Source: an uncultured Faecalibacterium sp.
Lineage (GTDB): Bacteria > Bacillota > Clostridia > Oscillospirales > Ruminococcaceae
NCBI GenBank assembly: GCA_934548045.1
Contig: CAKTEM010000005.1
Coordinates: 62,001 to 126,000 of the forward strand
Direction of reading: 5' to 3'
DNA length: 64,000 bases
The notes below the pieces were generated by a model. The model searched no databases. It was not told the origin of the DNA and worked only from the letters and a program-made list of their open reading frames with translations. Shown piece by piece: positions 10,177 through 17,843 of this stretch. Both the position numbers and the translations under genes were made by a program. Positions within the stretch are counted from its first letter, which is position 1, and every line of letters begins with the position of its first letter.

Positions 10177-10578
10177 ATGACCATTGCACTGATTGCGCAT
10201 GACTCTAAAAAAGAGCTGATGGTTCAGTTCTGTACGGCGTACTGCCGGATTTTGAGCCAGCATAAATTGGTAGCCACCGGTACGACCGGCAAAATGATCG
10301 CGGAGGCGACGGGCCTGCAGGTACAGCGGTTTTTGGCTGGTGTGCAGGGCGGCGACCAGCAGATCGCTTCCCGTATCGCCTGCAACGAGGTCGATCTGCT
10401 GCTGTTCTTCCGTGACCCCATCAACGCGAAGCCCAGCGAGCCGAACGAAATGACCCTGCTGCGCCTGTGCGATGTTCACAATATCCCGATGGCGACCAAT
10501 ATCGCCACCGCCGAAGTCCTCATCCACGGTCTTGAGCGCGGCGACCTCGATTGGCGCGATATCGTGCATCCGCAGTAA
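10177..10578 (+). CDS. mgsA: Methylglyoxal synthase
   Basis: Converts dihydroxyacetone phosphate to methylglyoxal, a phosphate-releasing bypass of lower glycolysis. 133 aa with the diagnostic GVQGGDQQIAS (containing the catalytic Asp), LLLFFRDPINAKPSEPNE phosphate-binding loop and DVHNIPMATN. Family length about 130-150. ATG follows AGGAGAGG. It has a 196-base gap from mrdA so may be transcribed separately. Its TAA stop is part of the end of repeat element 10577-10830. Sits convergent with the MATE gene. Confidence 0.97.
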   Translation: MTIALIAHDSKKELMVQFCTAYCRILSQHKLVATGTTGKMIAEATGLQVQRFLAGVQGGDQQIASRIACNEVDLLLFFRDPINAKPSEPNEMTLLRLCDVHNIPMATNIATAEVLIHGLERGDLDWRDIVHPQ

Positions 10579-10830
10579 CCCTCTCAGTCAATGCTGACGC
10601 ATTGCCAGCTCCCCCTCTGGGGGAGCCTTTGGCAGAACGGTTTACTTTCTACACAAAATAATAAATGCCGGGCCCTGTTGTCTCGGTTCACAGCTTCGAT
10701 GCCGTGAATCAAGGCCGCAAGGCCCGGTATTTTGCGTTAAATGAAGCTTTGTTCGATTCATGCAGACTTGCCCGACACGCCAGTGGCTCTCCCTTTGGGA
10801 GAGCTGGCACCGTAGGTGACTGAGAGGGTT
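10577..10830. repeat. Palindromic dispersed repeat, complete copy (254 bp)
   Basis: The element has perfect 14-base terminal inverted repeats (AACCCTCTCAGTCA at 10577-10590, TGACTGAGAGGGTT at 10817-10830). Just inside each end is an arm with a short hairpin (GCCAGCTCCCCCTCTGGGGG and the GGCTCTCCCTTTGGGAGAGC type). In the middle is a GC-rich stem (GCCGGGCC at 10667, GGCCCGG at 10721-10727) flanked by A-rich and T-rich runs. It fills the gap between two convergent genes and its outermost bases complete the TAA stops of both mgsA and the MATE gene. Related copies occur at six other places in this window. Confidence 0.85.
10667..10733. terminator. Bidirectional terminator-like hairpin inside repeat
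   Basis: Stem GCCGGGCC / GGCCCGG with a second inner stem (TTCAC / GTGAA), TATTTT on the plus side and a complementary A/T run on the other. It would act on both converging transcripts. Confidence 0.55.
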
Positions 10831-12145
10831 ACTCTTTTGCTACTTTTACCAAAACATACGCCAACAAGAGTCCAGCCGGTGCGCTGACCCATGTGGACAT
10901 CCAGAAGCCGTTGAAGCCCACCAGCGGAACCAGAATCACACAGCAGAGCAGGTTCAGCCCGATCTGGCCGAGGTTGGAAGCAAGATAAAATCCCATCTTC
11001 TGCGCGCCGCGCAGCCGGGCTTCGAGCAGGTGCTTTTGTGTCACAAAGAGATAACTCACCGACTCAAACGCCAGCATGATAGACCCGTAATAGGCTGTCT
11101 CGGTGTCAGTTGTGAAGAGCCGCAGCAGGGGCTGACGGAGCAGGATGCAGACCGCAACGACGAACACCGAATACACGAACAGGATGCGCCGCCCCTCCCG
11201 TAAACCGGTCTGCACCCGGTCGGGCTGGCTGGCGGCAGTGTTCTGCGCAATGAAGAAGACGACCGACTGGACAAAGCCGTAAACCGGCATCATCAGCAGG
11301 CTGGACACCTTGGACGCGCAGGAAAAACCAGCGATGGCGGCGACGCCCAGACCACCCAGCAGGCTCTGCTTGACAAGGGTGATGATGGTGCCGCTAGCCT
11401 GCTGAACGGAGTTGGGTGCAGCCAGCACAAAAATCTTTTTGGCGTAGTCCGCCCGGAGCATATCGAACCGGAACCGCTCGTCGAGGTCGTGTTTCCGCAG
11501 ATAGAATAACATGTACAAAACGCCGACGACCTGCGAGAACGCCGTTGCCGCCGCCGCGCCTGCCACCCCAAAGGGGCCGACCAGTGCGAGGTCGAGCAGG
11601 ACGTTCAGCGCCGAGGTGAAGATGATGACCCGGAGCGGCGTGCTGGAATTGCCGCAGCCCATCACCATCTGCTTGGACAGGTCGTATGGCATCAAAAATG
11701 GCAGGCCGACCAGATACACGCGCCCGTATAAAACGGCCTCGTCTAAGATTTCCGCCGGCGTCTGGATGAGCCGGAGCAGCCCGGGCAGAAAGATGAATCC
11801 CAGCCCGGTCAATACCAACGCCATCACCTCGTCCACGAACAGCAGGTTGTAGAGCAGCTGGCTCATCTCCGAACGGGAAGCCGTGGGCTTGTTGGCGGCG
11901 ACAAGCAGACCACCGCCCAGCTCCATGCCGCCCGAGATGAACAGAAAGATCATCAGGACGGTGGAAGCGTTCGAGACCGCCGCCAGCGCGTCGGCATCCA
12001 GCTTCAGGCCGATGATCATCGTGTCAGCCACTGTGTAAAGCTGTGTCGCGACCATGCTCAGGATAATGGGGAAGGCGTATCGTAGCAACGCCGGCCGCAC
12101 CGCCCCCGAAAGCAGCGAATTGTTTTGTTCTTGCGTGAAGACCAC
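10829..12145 (-). CDS. MATE family multidrug/cation exporter
   Basis: Polytopic antiporter of the MATE/MatE superfamily, probably exporting drugs or metabolites against Na+ or H+. 438 aa with about twelve hydrophobic segments; the two halves begin with PALLRYAFPIILSMVATQLY (about 17-36) and, in the second half, AAPNSVQQASGTIITLVKQS, the paired motif of the family. Start is a GTG with AGAGGA only one base away, an unusually tight spacing, and no better start is visible. The substrate cannot be told from sequence. A separate promoter with a palindromic operator lies upstream. Confidence 0.9.
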   Translation of the reverse strand: MVFTQEQNNSLLSGAVRPALLRYAFPIILSMVATQLYTVADTMIIGLKLDADALAAVSNASTVLMIFLFISGGMELGGGLLVAANKPTASRSEMSQLLYNLLFVDEVMALVLTGLGFIFLPGLLRLIQTPAEILDEAVLYGRVYLVGLPFLMPYDLSKQMVMGCGNSSTPLRVIIFTSALNVLLDLALVGPFGVAGAAAATAFSQVVGVLYMLFYLRKHDLDERFRFDMLRADYAKKIFVLAAPNSVQQASGTIITLVKQSLLGGLGVAAIAGFSCASKVSSLLMMPVYGFVQSVVFFIAQNTAASQPDRVQTGLREGRRILFVYSVFVVAVCILLRQPLLRLFTTDTETAYYGSIMLAFESVSYLFVTQKHLLEARLRGAQKMGFYLASNLGQIGLNLLCCVILVPLVGFNGFWMSTWVSAPAGLLLAYVLVKVAKE

Positions 12146-12166
12146 TCCTCTTGTAAATTTAAGTCT

Positions 12167-12195
12167 ATCTTATCCGATAAGATGGAACGCGTCAA
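12167..12195 (-). promoter_or_regulatory. MATE promoter with 17-bp palindromic operator
   Basis: On the minus strand TTGACG (12190-12195) and TAAGAT (12167-12172) are 17 bases apart. A perfect 8+1+8 palindrome, ATCTTATC C GATAAGAT (12167-12183), covers the -10 box, the usual place for a repressor site. Confidence 0.65.
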
Positions 12196-12272
12196 GAAAA
12201 AGTTCGGAAAGAGGACAGGGCCTACGCTTTTACGAAAGATATTTTTCTCGTCCCGCTCAAATTTGACCGATA

Positions 12273-12376
12273 TGCCAATGGTTCTCCCTTTGACAGACTC
12301 CCTCCGGCCGGAGGGAGATGTCGCGCAAGCGACAGAGGGAGGACAAGCTGTCGCCGAAGGCGACTGAGAGGGCGAG
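12273..12376. repeat. Palindromic dispersed repeat, partial copy
   Basis: Carries only one arm of the family: GCCAATGGTTCTCCCTTTGA, then a CCTCCGGCCGGAGG hairpin, GTCGCGCAAGCGAC, and the terminal GACTGAGAGGGCGAG. No central hairpin. It lies between the divergent MATE and trpX transcripts. Confidence 0.7.
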
Positions 12377-12450
12377 GCTATCAACAAAAAAATAAGAGTC
12401 AGACTATATTTTTTTGCAACTGAAAAATCGCAAAAGTGAAAAATTCCCTC

Positions 12451-12478
12451 TTGACTTTATGGCAATAAAGTGTATAAT
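12451..12478 (+). promoter_or_regulatory. Promoter of the T-box/trpXYZ operon
   Basis: TTGACT (12451-12456) and TATAAT (12473-12478), 16 bases apart, immediately before the T-box leader. Confidence 0.85.
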
Positions 12479-12487
12479 GCAATCAAA

Positions 12488-12816
12488 CCGATGAGGCGGA
12501 AGAGAATCTGCACAGCGCATCTACTAGAGAGTCCGGAGGATGGAAACGGACGACAGCGGAGCAGAAATTCGTGGGCCGCCGAGGGCCGGGCAAACGGGAA
12601 ATTTTCCTCAGTAGCTTGGGACGGAAGCCTCCGTTACAGGGCAGGGGAGTGTTGGCTCTCCGTGAGTGGCTCTGCCGTAACACGACGCAGAGCAAGCAAG
12701 GTGGCACCGCAGAATCGTATTTTACCGATCCTGTCCTTGTGGATAAACACACAGGGACGGGGCGTTTTGTTATTGAGAGAACCCGTTCCGCAAGTGGAGT
12801 GGGTTCTTTTTATTTT
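12488..12816 (+). ncRNA. T-box leader, tryptophan specifier (UGG)
   Basis: tRNA-sensing attenuator. The stem I base pairs GGCGG (near 12496) with CCGCC (12576-12580). AGAGAG followed by GGAUGGAAA is the usual stem I distal pattern. The bulge opposite holds UGG (12572-12574) followed by G just before the stem base, which reads as a Trp specifier. The T-box core AAGGTGGCACCGC is at 12698-12710. An intrinsic terminator (GAACCC stem, TTTTTATTTT tail, about 12778-12816) ends it. Uncharged tRNA-Trp would let transcription enter the ABC transporter genes. Specifier assignment is by eye. Confidence 0.85.
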
Positions 12817-12846
12817 GCCGCCCACTTCAGGGAAAGGAGTACCGCT

Positions 12847-13944
12847 ATGAAAACCATGAACATGATCTCTCGCCGCAGCTTCCTGAAGGCTACTGTCGCA
12901 GCCGCAACCATCTCCGCACTGGGCCTGACCGGATGTGGCGGTTCCACTTCCAGCAGCACGGCATCTTCGGCCGCATCCAGCACCGCCGCTTCCAGCGCAG
13001 CTGCTTCGGAGGCAGGCCAGATCTTTAAGGTCGGCATCGTCAACTACGTCGACCACGCTTCCCTGAACCAGATCGTCGAGTCCGTCGAGAGCCGTCTGGA
13101 TGAGGTCGGCAAGGAGAAGGGCGTCACCTTCGATTACGCCGACTACTACGCAAACGCACAGGCCGACCAGACCAACCTGAACCAGATCGGCGCAGACCTC
13201 GTCGCCGACGGCGTGGACGTCATCGTGGCTGTCGCTACCCCGACCGCCGCTACCATGCTGGCCGCTGTGGAAGACACCGACATCCCGGTCGTCTACTCCG
13301 CCGTCACCGACCCGAAGGCCGTCGGTTTCGACACTGAGCCGAACATCACCGGTACCTCCGACGCCCTGAACACCGACGCCATCATGAACCTGATTCTGGC
13401 CGTCAACCCCGACATCGACACCATCGGCCTACTGTATGACCTGAGCCAGGATTCCTCCACGCAGGCCATCGCTGACGCAAAGGCCTTCTGCGACGCAAAG
13501 GGCATCAAGTACATCGAGAAGAACGGCACCACCACCGCCGAAGTCCAGATGGCGGCCGAAGCCCTCATCGCCGCCGGTGTCAAGGCTGTCTTCACCCCGA
13601 CCGACAACACCGTTATGACTGCTGAGCTGTCCATCTATGAGACCTTCATCGACGCAGGCGTTCAGCACTACACCGGTGCCGACAGCTTTGCTCTGAATGG
13701 TGCGTTCGTGGGCTACGGCGTCGATTACGTCCAGCTGGGCGAAGCCACTGCCGATATGGTGGTCGAGCTGCTCTGCGACGGCAAGACCCCGGCAGACCTG
13801 CCCTTCCAGACCTTTGACAACGGCATCGCGACCATCAACACCGAGACTTGCGAGGCTCTCGGCCTCGACCTCGACACGGTCAAGAAGGCCTTTGCCGACT
13901 ACTGCACCGATATCGTTGAAGTTACGACCCAAGAAAATTTCTAA
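12847..13944 (+). CDS. trpX: ABC transporter substrate-binding lipoprotein (TrpX-like)
   Basis: Extracellular binding lipoprotein of the ABC_sub_bind family; with the Trp T-box upstream it most likely binds tryptophan. Signal: MKTMNMISRRSFLKATVAAA with a lipobox ending at Cys30 (LTGC), then a Ser/Ala-rich linker (residues 33-55) and the periplasmic-binding fold starting FKVGIVNYVDHASLNQIVES. Blocks such as VIVAVATPTAATMLAAVEDT and PVVYSAVTDPKAVGF are typical of the family. 365 aa. Start is the ATG after GGAAAGGAG; upstream in-frame codons lie in the T-box. The twin-arginine SRRSFLK is notable. First gene of a three-gene operon with permease and ATPase. Confidence 0.9.
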   Translation: MKTMNMISRRSFLKATVAAATISALGLTGCGGSTSSSTASSAASSTAASSAAASEAGQIFKVGIVNYVDHASLNQIVESVESRLDEVGKEKGVTFDYADYYANAQADQTNLNQIGADLVADGVDVIVAVATPTAATMLAAVEDTDIPVVYSAVTDPKAVGFDTEPNITGTSDALNTDAIMNLILAVNPDIDTIGLLYDLSQDSSTQAIADAKAFCDAKGIKYIEKNGTTTAEVQMAAEALIAAGVKAVFTPTDNTVMTAELSIYETFIDAGVQHYTGADSFALNGAFVGYGVDYVQLGEATADMVVELLCDGKTPADLPFQTFDNGIATINTETCEALGLDLDTVKKAFADYCTDIVEVTTQENF

Positions 13945-13972
13945 GAACATTAAATATTAAGGAGCATACAAC

Positions 13973-14899
13973 ATGCTGGCGAGTATCTTTTCGCTCAACG
14001 TCATCCAGACGGCACTCGAGCTGGGCTGTATTTACGCCCTGGTCGCTCTGGCTCTGTTTCTGAGCTATTCCATCCTGAACATCGCGGATCTGTCCACGGA
14101 CGGCTGCTTCACCCTTGGCTGCGCGGTCGCCTGTCAGGTCGCTCTGACCGGACATCCGTTCTTGGCACTGCTTGCCGCGATGGGAGCCGGCGTATGCTCC
14201 GGATTTGTCACCGCATTTTTACAGACCCGTCTGGGCGTCGAAAGCATCATGGCCGGCATCATCGTGAACACCGGCCTGTACACCATCAATCTGGCCGTCA
14301 TGGGCTTCTCGTCGACCCTGTCTCTTGTCAAGACCGACACGGTATTCTCCATCGCGAAGTCCGCCCTGAGCTTCACTGGCGGCTGGTATAAGCTGGTAAT
14401 TGCGGCAGTCGTTATCCTGATTGCAGGAGCAGCGATGGTCGGATTCCTCGGTACTCGGCTGGGCCTGTCCATCCGTGCCACCGGCGACAACGCCGCCATG
14501 GTCCGGGCATCCAGCATCAACCCGGCGTTCACCATCACGGTGGGCCTGTGCATCTCCGGTGCGTTGACCGCCCTCTCCGGCGGCCTTCTGGCACAGTACC
14601 AGAAGAGCTGTGATATCAACGTCGGTACCGGTATGGTCACCATCGCACTGGCTTCCCTCATCATTGGTGAGACCCTCATCGGCAAGCGCACCATGCCGCG
14701 CCGCATCCTTGGCGTCGTCTTCGGCAGCTGCCTGTACCGCTTCATCGTGGCCGTCGCCCTCCGGTTCAACGTTCCGGCAGCGGCCATGAAGCTCGTCTCC
14801 GCCATCATCGTTGCCGTCGCGATCTCGATGCCAGCCATTCAGGCAAAGGTCGCCTTTGAGAAGCGGAAGCGCACCGCCCAGCGAAAGGAGGTCGTCTGA
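13973..14899 (+). CDS. trpY: ABC transporter permease (TrpY-like)
   Basis: Membrane subunit of the branched-chain-amino-acid-permease type (BPD_transp_2). 308 aa with about nine hydrophobic helices; the conserved cytoplasmic loop that contacts the ATPase is recognisable in LGLSIRATGDNAAMVRASSI (about residues 163-182). The preceding LSTDGCFTLGCAVACQVAL is the usual second segment of this family. AAGGAG precedes the ATG. It lies 28 bases after trpX and ends one base before the ATPase ATG. Tryptophan as substrate is inferred from the T-box and operon. Confidence 0.9.
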   Translation: MLASIFSLNVIQTALELGCIYALVALALFLSYSILNIADLSTDGCFTLGCAVACQVALTGHPFLALLAAMGAGVCSGFVTAFLQTRLGVESIMAGIIVNTGLYTINLAVMGFSSTLSLVKTDTVFSIAKSALSFTGGWYKLVIAAVVILIAGAAMVGFLGTRLGLSIRATGDNAAMVRASSINPAFTITVGLCISGALTALSGGLLAQYQKSCDINVGTGMVTIALASLIIGETLIGKRTMPRRILGVVFGSCLYRFIVAVALRFNVPAAAMKLVSAIIVAVAISMPAIQAKVAFEKRKRTAQRKEVV

Positions 14900-14900
14900 G

Positions 14901-15731
14901 ATGGAAATGCTGACACTGAATAACCTCCACAAGACCTTCAACCCCGGCACCGTCAACGAAAAGGTCGCCCTGAACGGCGTCAGCCTCCACATGGAAGCAG
15001 GCGACTTTGCGACCATCGTCGGCTCCAACGGCGCAGGCAAATCCACCATGTTCAATGCCATCACCGGCGGCTTCATTGCCGACGAGGGCAGTATCATTCT
15101 GGGCGGCGAGGACATCACCTTCGCGCCCGAGTTCCAGCGCAGCAAGGTCATCGGACACCTGTTTCAGGATCCCCTCAAGGGTACGGCCCCGAATATGACG
15201 ATCGAAGAAAACCTCGCGCTGGCCTACCTCCGCGCCGGCACCGCGCCTCACGCCATCTTCTCGCGCATCTCTAAAAAGGACAAAGAGCTGTTCCGGGAAA
15301 AGCTGGCCCTCCTGAATATGGGTCTGGAAGACCGGATGAAACAGCCGGTCGGCCTGCTCTCGGGTGGTCAGCGTCAGGCCCTGACCCTGCTGATGGCGAC
15401 CCTTGTCACCCCGAAGCTCCTGCTTCTCGACGAGCATACCGCCGCCCTCGACCCGGCAACGGCCGAGAAAGTCCTTGAGCTGACGAAGAGTATCGTCGCT
15501 GAAAAGAAGATCACCTGCCTGATGGTGACGCATAACATGCACCAGGCCCTTGAGCTTGGCAACCGCACCCTCATGATGGACGCTGGACGCATCGTCTTCG
15601 ACGTCAAGGGCGAGGAACGCAGCAAGATGACAGTCGATGACCTGCTGGAAAAGTTCCGCGAAAACGCCGGAAAGCAGCTGGATAATGACCGCATCCTGCT
15701 GAGCAAAGTAGCCCTCTCAGACAAAGCCTGA
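14901..15731 (+). CDS. trpZ: ABC transporter ATP-binding protein (TrpZ-like)
   Basis: Cytoplasmic ATPase energising the tryptophan-type transporter. 276 aa with Walker A GSNGAGKS (residues about 40-47), Q-loop LFQDPLKGTAPNMTIEENL, signature LLSGGQRQALTLLM, Walker B LLLLDEHTAALDP and the H-loop VTHNMHQALELG. Glu of Walker B is in the order DEH as in branched-chain family ATPases. Start chosen at ATG 14901, which follows AAAGGAGG; an in-frame extension upstream lies inside trpY. The last residues (VALSDKA) are encoded by the first bases of repeat 15709-16014. Confidence 0.92.
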   Translation: MEMLTLNNLHKTFNPGTVNEKVALNGVSLHMEAGDFATIVGSNGAGKSTMFNAITGGFIADEGSIILGGEDITFAPEFQRSKVIGHLFQDPLKGTAPNMTIEENLALAYLRAGTAPHAIFSRISKKDKELFREKLALLNMGLEDRMKQPVGLLSGGQRQALTLLMATLVTPKLLLLDEHTAALDPATAEKVLELTKSIVAEKKITCLMVTHNMHQALELGNRTLMMDAGRIVFDVKGEERSKMTVDDLLEKFRENAGKQLDNDRILLSKVALSDKA

Positions 15732-16014
15732 CGGCTTTGCCAGCTTATCCTCCTTTTGTCGCTTGCGCGACATCTCCCTCCGGCCAGAGGGAGTCTTTCA
15801 AAGGGAGAGCCTTTGGCAAGCCGGACAAGTTCAATCACATAACAAAAACAACCGGGCCTTGCGGTCTGGATTCACAGCATAGAACAAGTGAATCTGGACA
15901 ACAGGGCCCGGTATTTTATGCAATAGAAAACTTTATTCAATCAGCGATATCTGACCGATACGCCAGTGGCTCCCCCTCTGGGGGAGCTGTCGCCGTAGGC
16001 GGCTGAGAGGGTTA
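15709..16014. repeat. Palindromic dispersed repeat, complete copy (306 bp)
   Basis: Left end TAGCCCTCTCAG (15709-15720), right end CTGAGAGGGTTA (16003-16014). The central GC-rich hairpin lies at 15850-15917 and is inverted relative to the copies at 10.7 and 54 kb. Arms contain CCTCCGGCCAGAGG and the GGCTCCCCCTCTGGGGGAGC hairpin. It fills the gap between convergent trpZ and argS, gives trpZ its last codons and stop, and gives argS its TAA stop. Confidence 0.85.
15850..15917. terminator. Bidirectional terminator-like hairpin inside repeat
   Basis: CCGGGCC (15852-15858) pairs with GGCCCGG (15905-15911); an inner GATTCAC/GTGAATC stem is perfect. TATTTTA follows on the plus side and an A-rich run precedes it, giving a U-tract on the minus side. 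Confidence 0.55.
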
Positions 16015-17826
16015 CATCTTTTCGGGAACGTTGATTTTGAACATGGTCAGGACGTTGAAGATGACGTTCTTGACGCCAATGCAGAGAGCCAGACGTGCCT
16101 GCTGAACAGCCGGGTCTGCGCCCTGAATACGGCAGTTGCCGTAGAAACGGTGGAACGCACTTGCAAGGTCGATGACGAAGCGGTTGATGCGGCTCGGGTC
16201 GTACTTCTCGGCCGCCATGACGATCTCCTGAGGGAAGGCCGCCAGCATCCGGATCAGGTCCATCTCGGAAGGCTCGGTCAGCAGGGAAGCGTCGACATTC
16301 TCGGCACCGGCAAAGCTGACGCCCTCGCTCTCCATCTTCTTGAGGATGGAGCAGATACGGGCGTGTGCATACTGGACGTAGTAGACCGGGTTGTCGTTGT
16401 CGGTCTTGACGGCCTGATCGAGGTCGAAGTCGATGCCGCTGCCTGCGTCGTGCATGTTAAACAGGAAGCGTGCGCTGTCGATAGGAACCTCTTCCAGCAG
16501 GTCGGTCAAGGTGATGGCGTTGCCGGTGCGCTTGGACATGCGGACGGGCTGACCGTCGCGCATCAGGTTGACCATCTGCATCAGCACGACGTCGAGCTGA
16601 TCGCCGTCCAGACCGATGGCATCCATCGCGCCCTTCATACGGGCAACGTGGCCGTGGTGGTCTGCGCCCCAGACATCGATGGCCTTGACGAAGCCACGGG
16701 TCGCCAGCTTATTATAATGGTAGGCGATGTCGGCGGCAAAGTAGGTCGGGATGCCGTTGGCACGGACGAGGACTTCGTCCTTGGCTTCCTCTTCGGAGCC
16801 GTCATCGGTCTTCTTCTTGTTGACCGTGCCGTACTTGGCGGCATACTGTGCGCTACGGTACATGACAGCACCGTCCTCGGCCTTGTAGCAGGCACCCAGC
16901 TCCAGCAGCTTGTCAACGACAGCCATGACCGCACCGGACTCGTGCAGGGTGCTTTCGTGGAACCACACATCGTAGTCGATGCGGTACTTGCCGAGGTCGC
17001 GCTTCAGAGCGGCGATGTTCTTCGGCAGAGCGTAGGCCACCAGAGCGTCCTTCAGAGTGGCAAATGCTTCGCTCTCAAACAGGGTCTCCTCGTCCATGCC
17101 CTTGCAGGCTGCAACGTACTCGTCGCCGTGGATGTCGGCGAACTCACCGGCCAGAACTTTGATGTCGCCGCCCTGATAGCACTCCTTCGGCAGGGGATAA
17201 GTTTCCTCGCCGCAGAACTTCTGCAGGTAGCGGACAGCAAGGCTCTTGCCGAACTTCTGGATCTGGTTGCCGGCATCATTGATGTAGAACTCACGGGTCA
17301 CATCATAGCCAGCCCAGTCGAGGACAGCGGCCAGACAGTCGCCCAGTGCGCCGCCGCGTGCGTTGCCCATGTGCATAGGGCCGGTGGGGTTGGCGGAGAC
17401 GAACTCGACGTTGTACTTCGCGCCCTTGCCGTAATCGGTGCGGCCGTACTCCTTGTTTGCGCAGGAACCCAGAACCACGCTGGCCCAGAAGTTCTGCGAC
17501 AGGAACAGATTGATGAAGCCGGGACCAGCAACCTCTACCTTGGAGAACACGCTGTTCTCGAGGGAGGGCAGGTGTGCCAGCAGAGCGTCAGCGATCATCT
17601 TCGGGGCCTTGCGCCAGGTGCGTGCGCCTGCCATCGCAATGTTGGAAGCAATGTCGCCGTTCTTGACGTCCGCCGGAATTTCGACAATAAAGGTAGGCAG
17701 CTCTGCCTCGGGCAGGGTGCCGTCGGCCATCGCTGCCTTTGCGGCCTCGCTCAGCAGTGCGCGCGCCTCGCTCAGCGCGGCCTGCCGGGGATTGTAGTTC
17801 TGGTAGGTCTTTTCAAAATCAGTCAT
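16012..17826 (-). CDS. argS: Arginyl-tRNA synthetase
   Basis: Class Ia aminoacyl-tRNA synthetase charging tRNA-Arg. Its nucleotide-binding HIGH-type motif is FVSANPTGPMHMGNARGGAL (about 142-161) and its KMSKS-type loop is PVRMSKRTGNAITLTDLLEE (about 405). The C-terminal DALR anticodon-binding domain ends the protein (YVQYAHARICSILKKM, then FHRFYGNCRI). 604 aa, normal for the form lacking extra insertions. ATG follows GAAAGGAA. Upstream on the same strand is the DUF1934 gene, the same adjacency as ywiB-argS in Bacillus. Confidence 0.97.
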   Translation of the reverse strand: MTDFEKTYQNYNPRQAALSEARALLSEAAKAAMADGTLPEAELPTFIVEIPADVKNGDIASNIAMAGARTWRKAPKMIADALLAHLPSLENSVFSKVEVAGPGFINLFLSQNFWASVVLGSCANKEYGRTDYGKGAKYNVEFVSANPTGPMHMGNARGGALGDCLAAVLDWAGYDVTREFYINDAGNQIQKFGKSLAVRYLQKFCGEETYPLPKECYQGGDIKVLAGEFADIHGDEYVAACKGMDEETLFESEAFATLKDALVAYALPKNIAALKRDLGKYRIDYDVWFHESTLHESGAVMAVVDKLLELGACYKAEDGAVMYRSAQYAAKYGTVNKKKTDDGSEEEAKDEVLVRANGIPTYFAADIAYHYNKLATRGFVKAIDVWGADHHGHVARMKGAMDAIGLDGDQLDVVLMQMVNLMRDGQPVRMSKRTGNAITLTDLLEEVPIDSARFLFNMHDAGSGIDFDLDQAVKTDNDNPVYYVQYAHARICSILKKMESEGVSFAGAENVDASLLTEPSEMDLIRMLAAFPQEIVMAAEKYDPSRINRFVIDLASAFHRFYGNCRIQGADPAVQQARLALCIGVKNVIFNVLTMFKINVPEKM

Positions 17827-17843
17827 AAATCAGATTCCTTTCC

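Noticed and set aside
10577..10830. CRISPR array or insertion sequence
   Set aside because: Repeats are dispersed, not regularly spaced, and no transposase or cas gene is present.
12571..12846. Long N-terminal extension of trpX
   Set aside because: It would run through the T-box and terminator; the signal peptide begins at the ATG at 12847.
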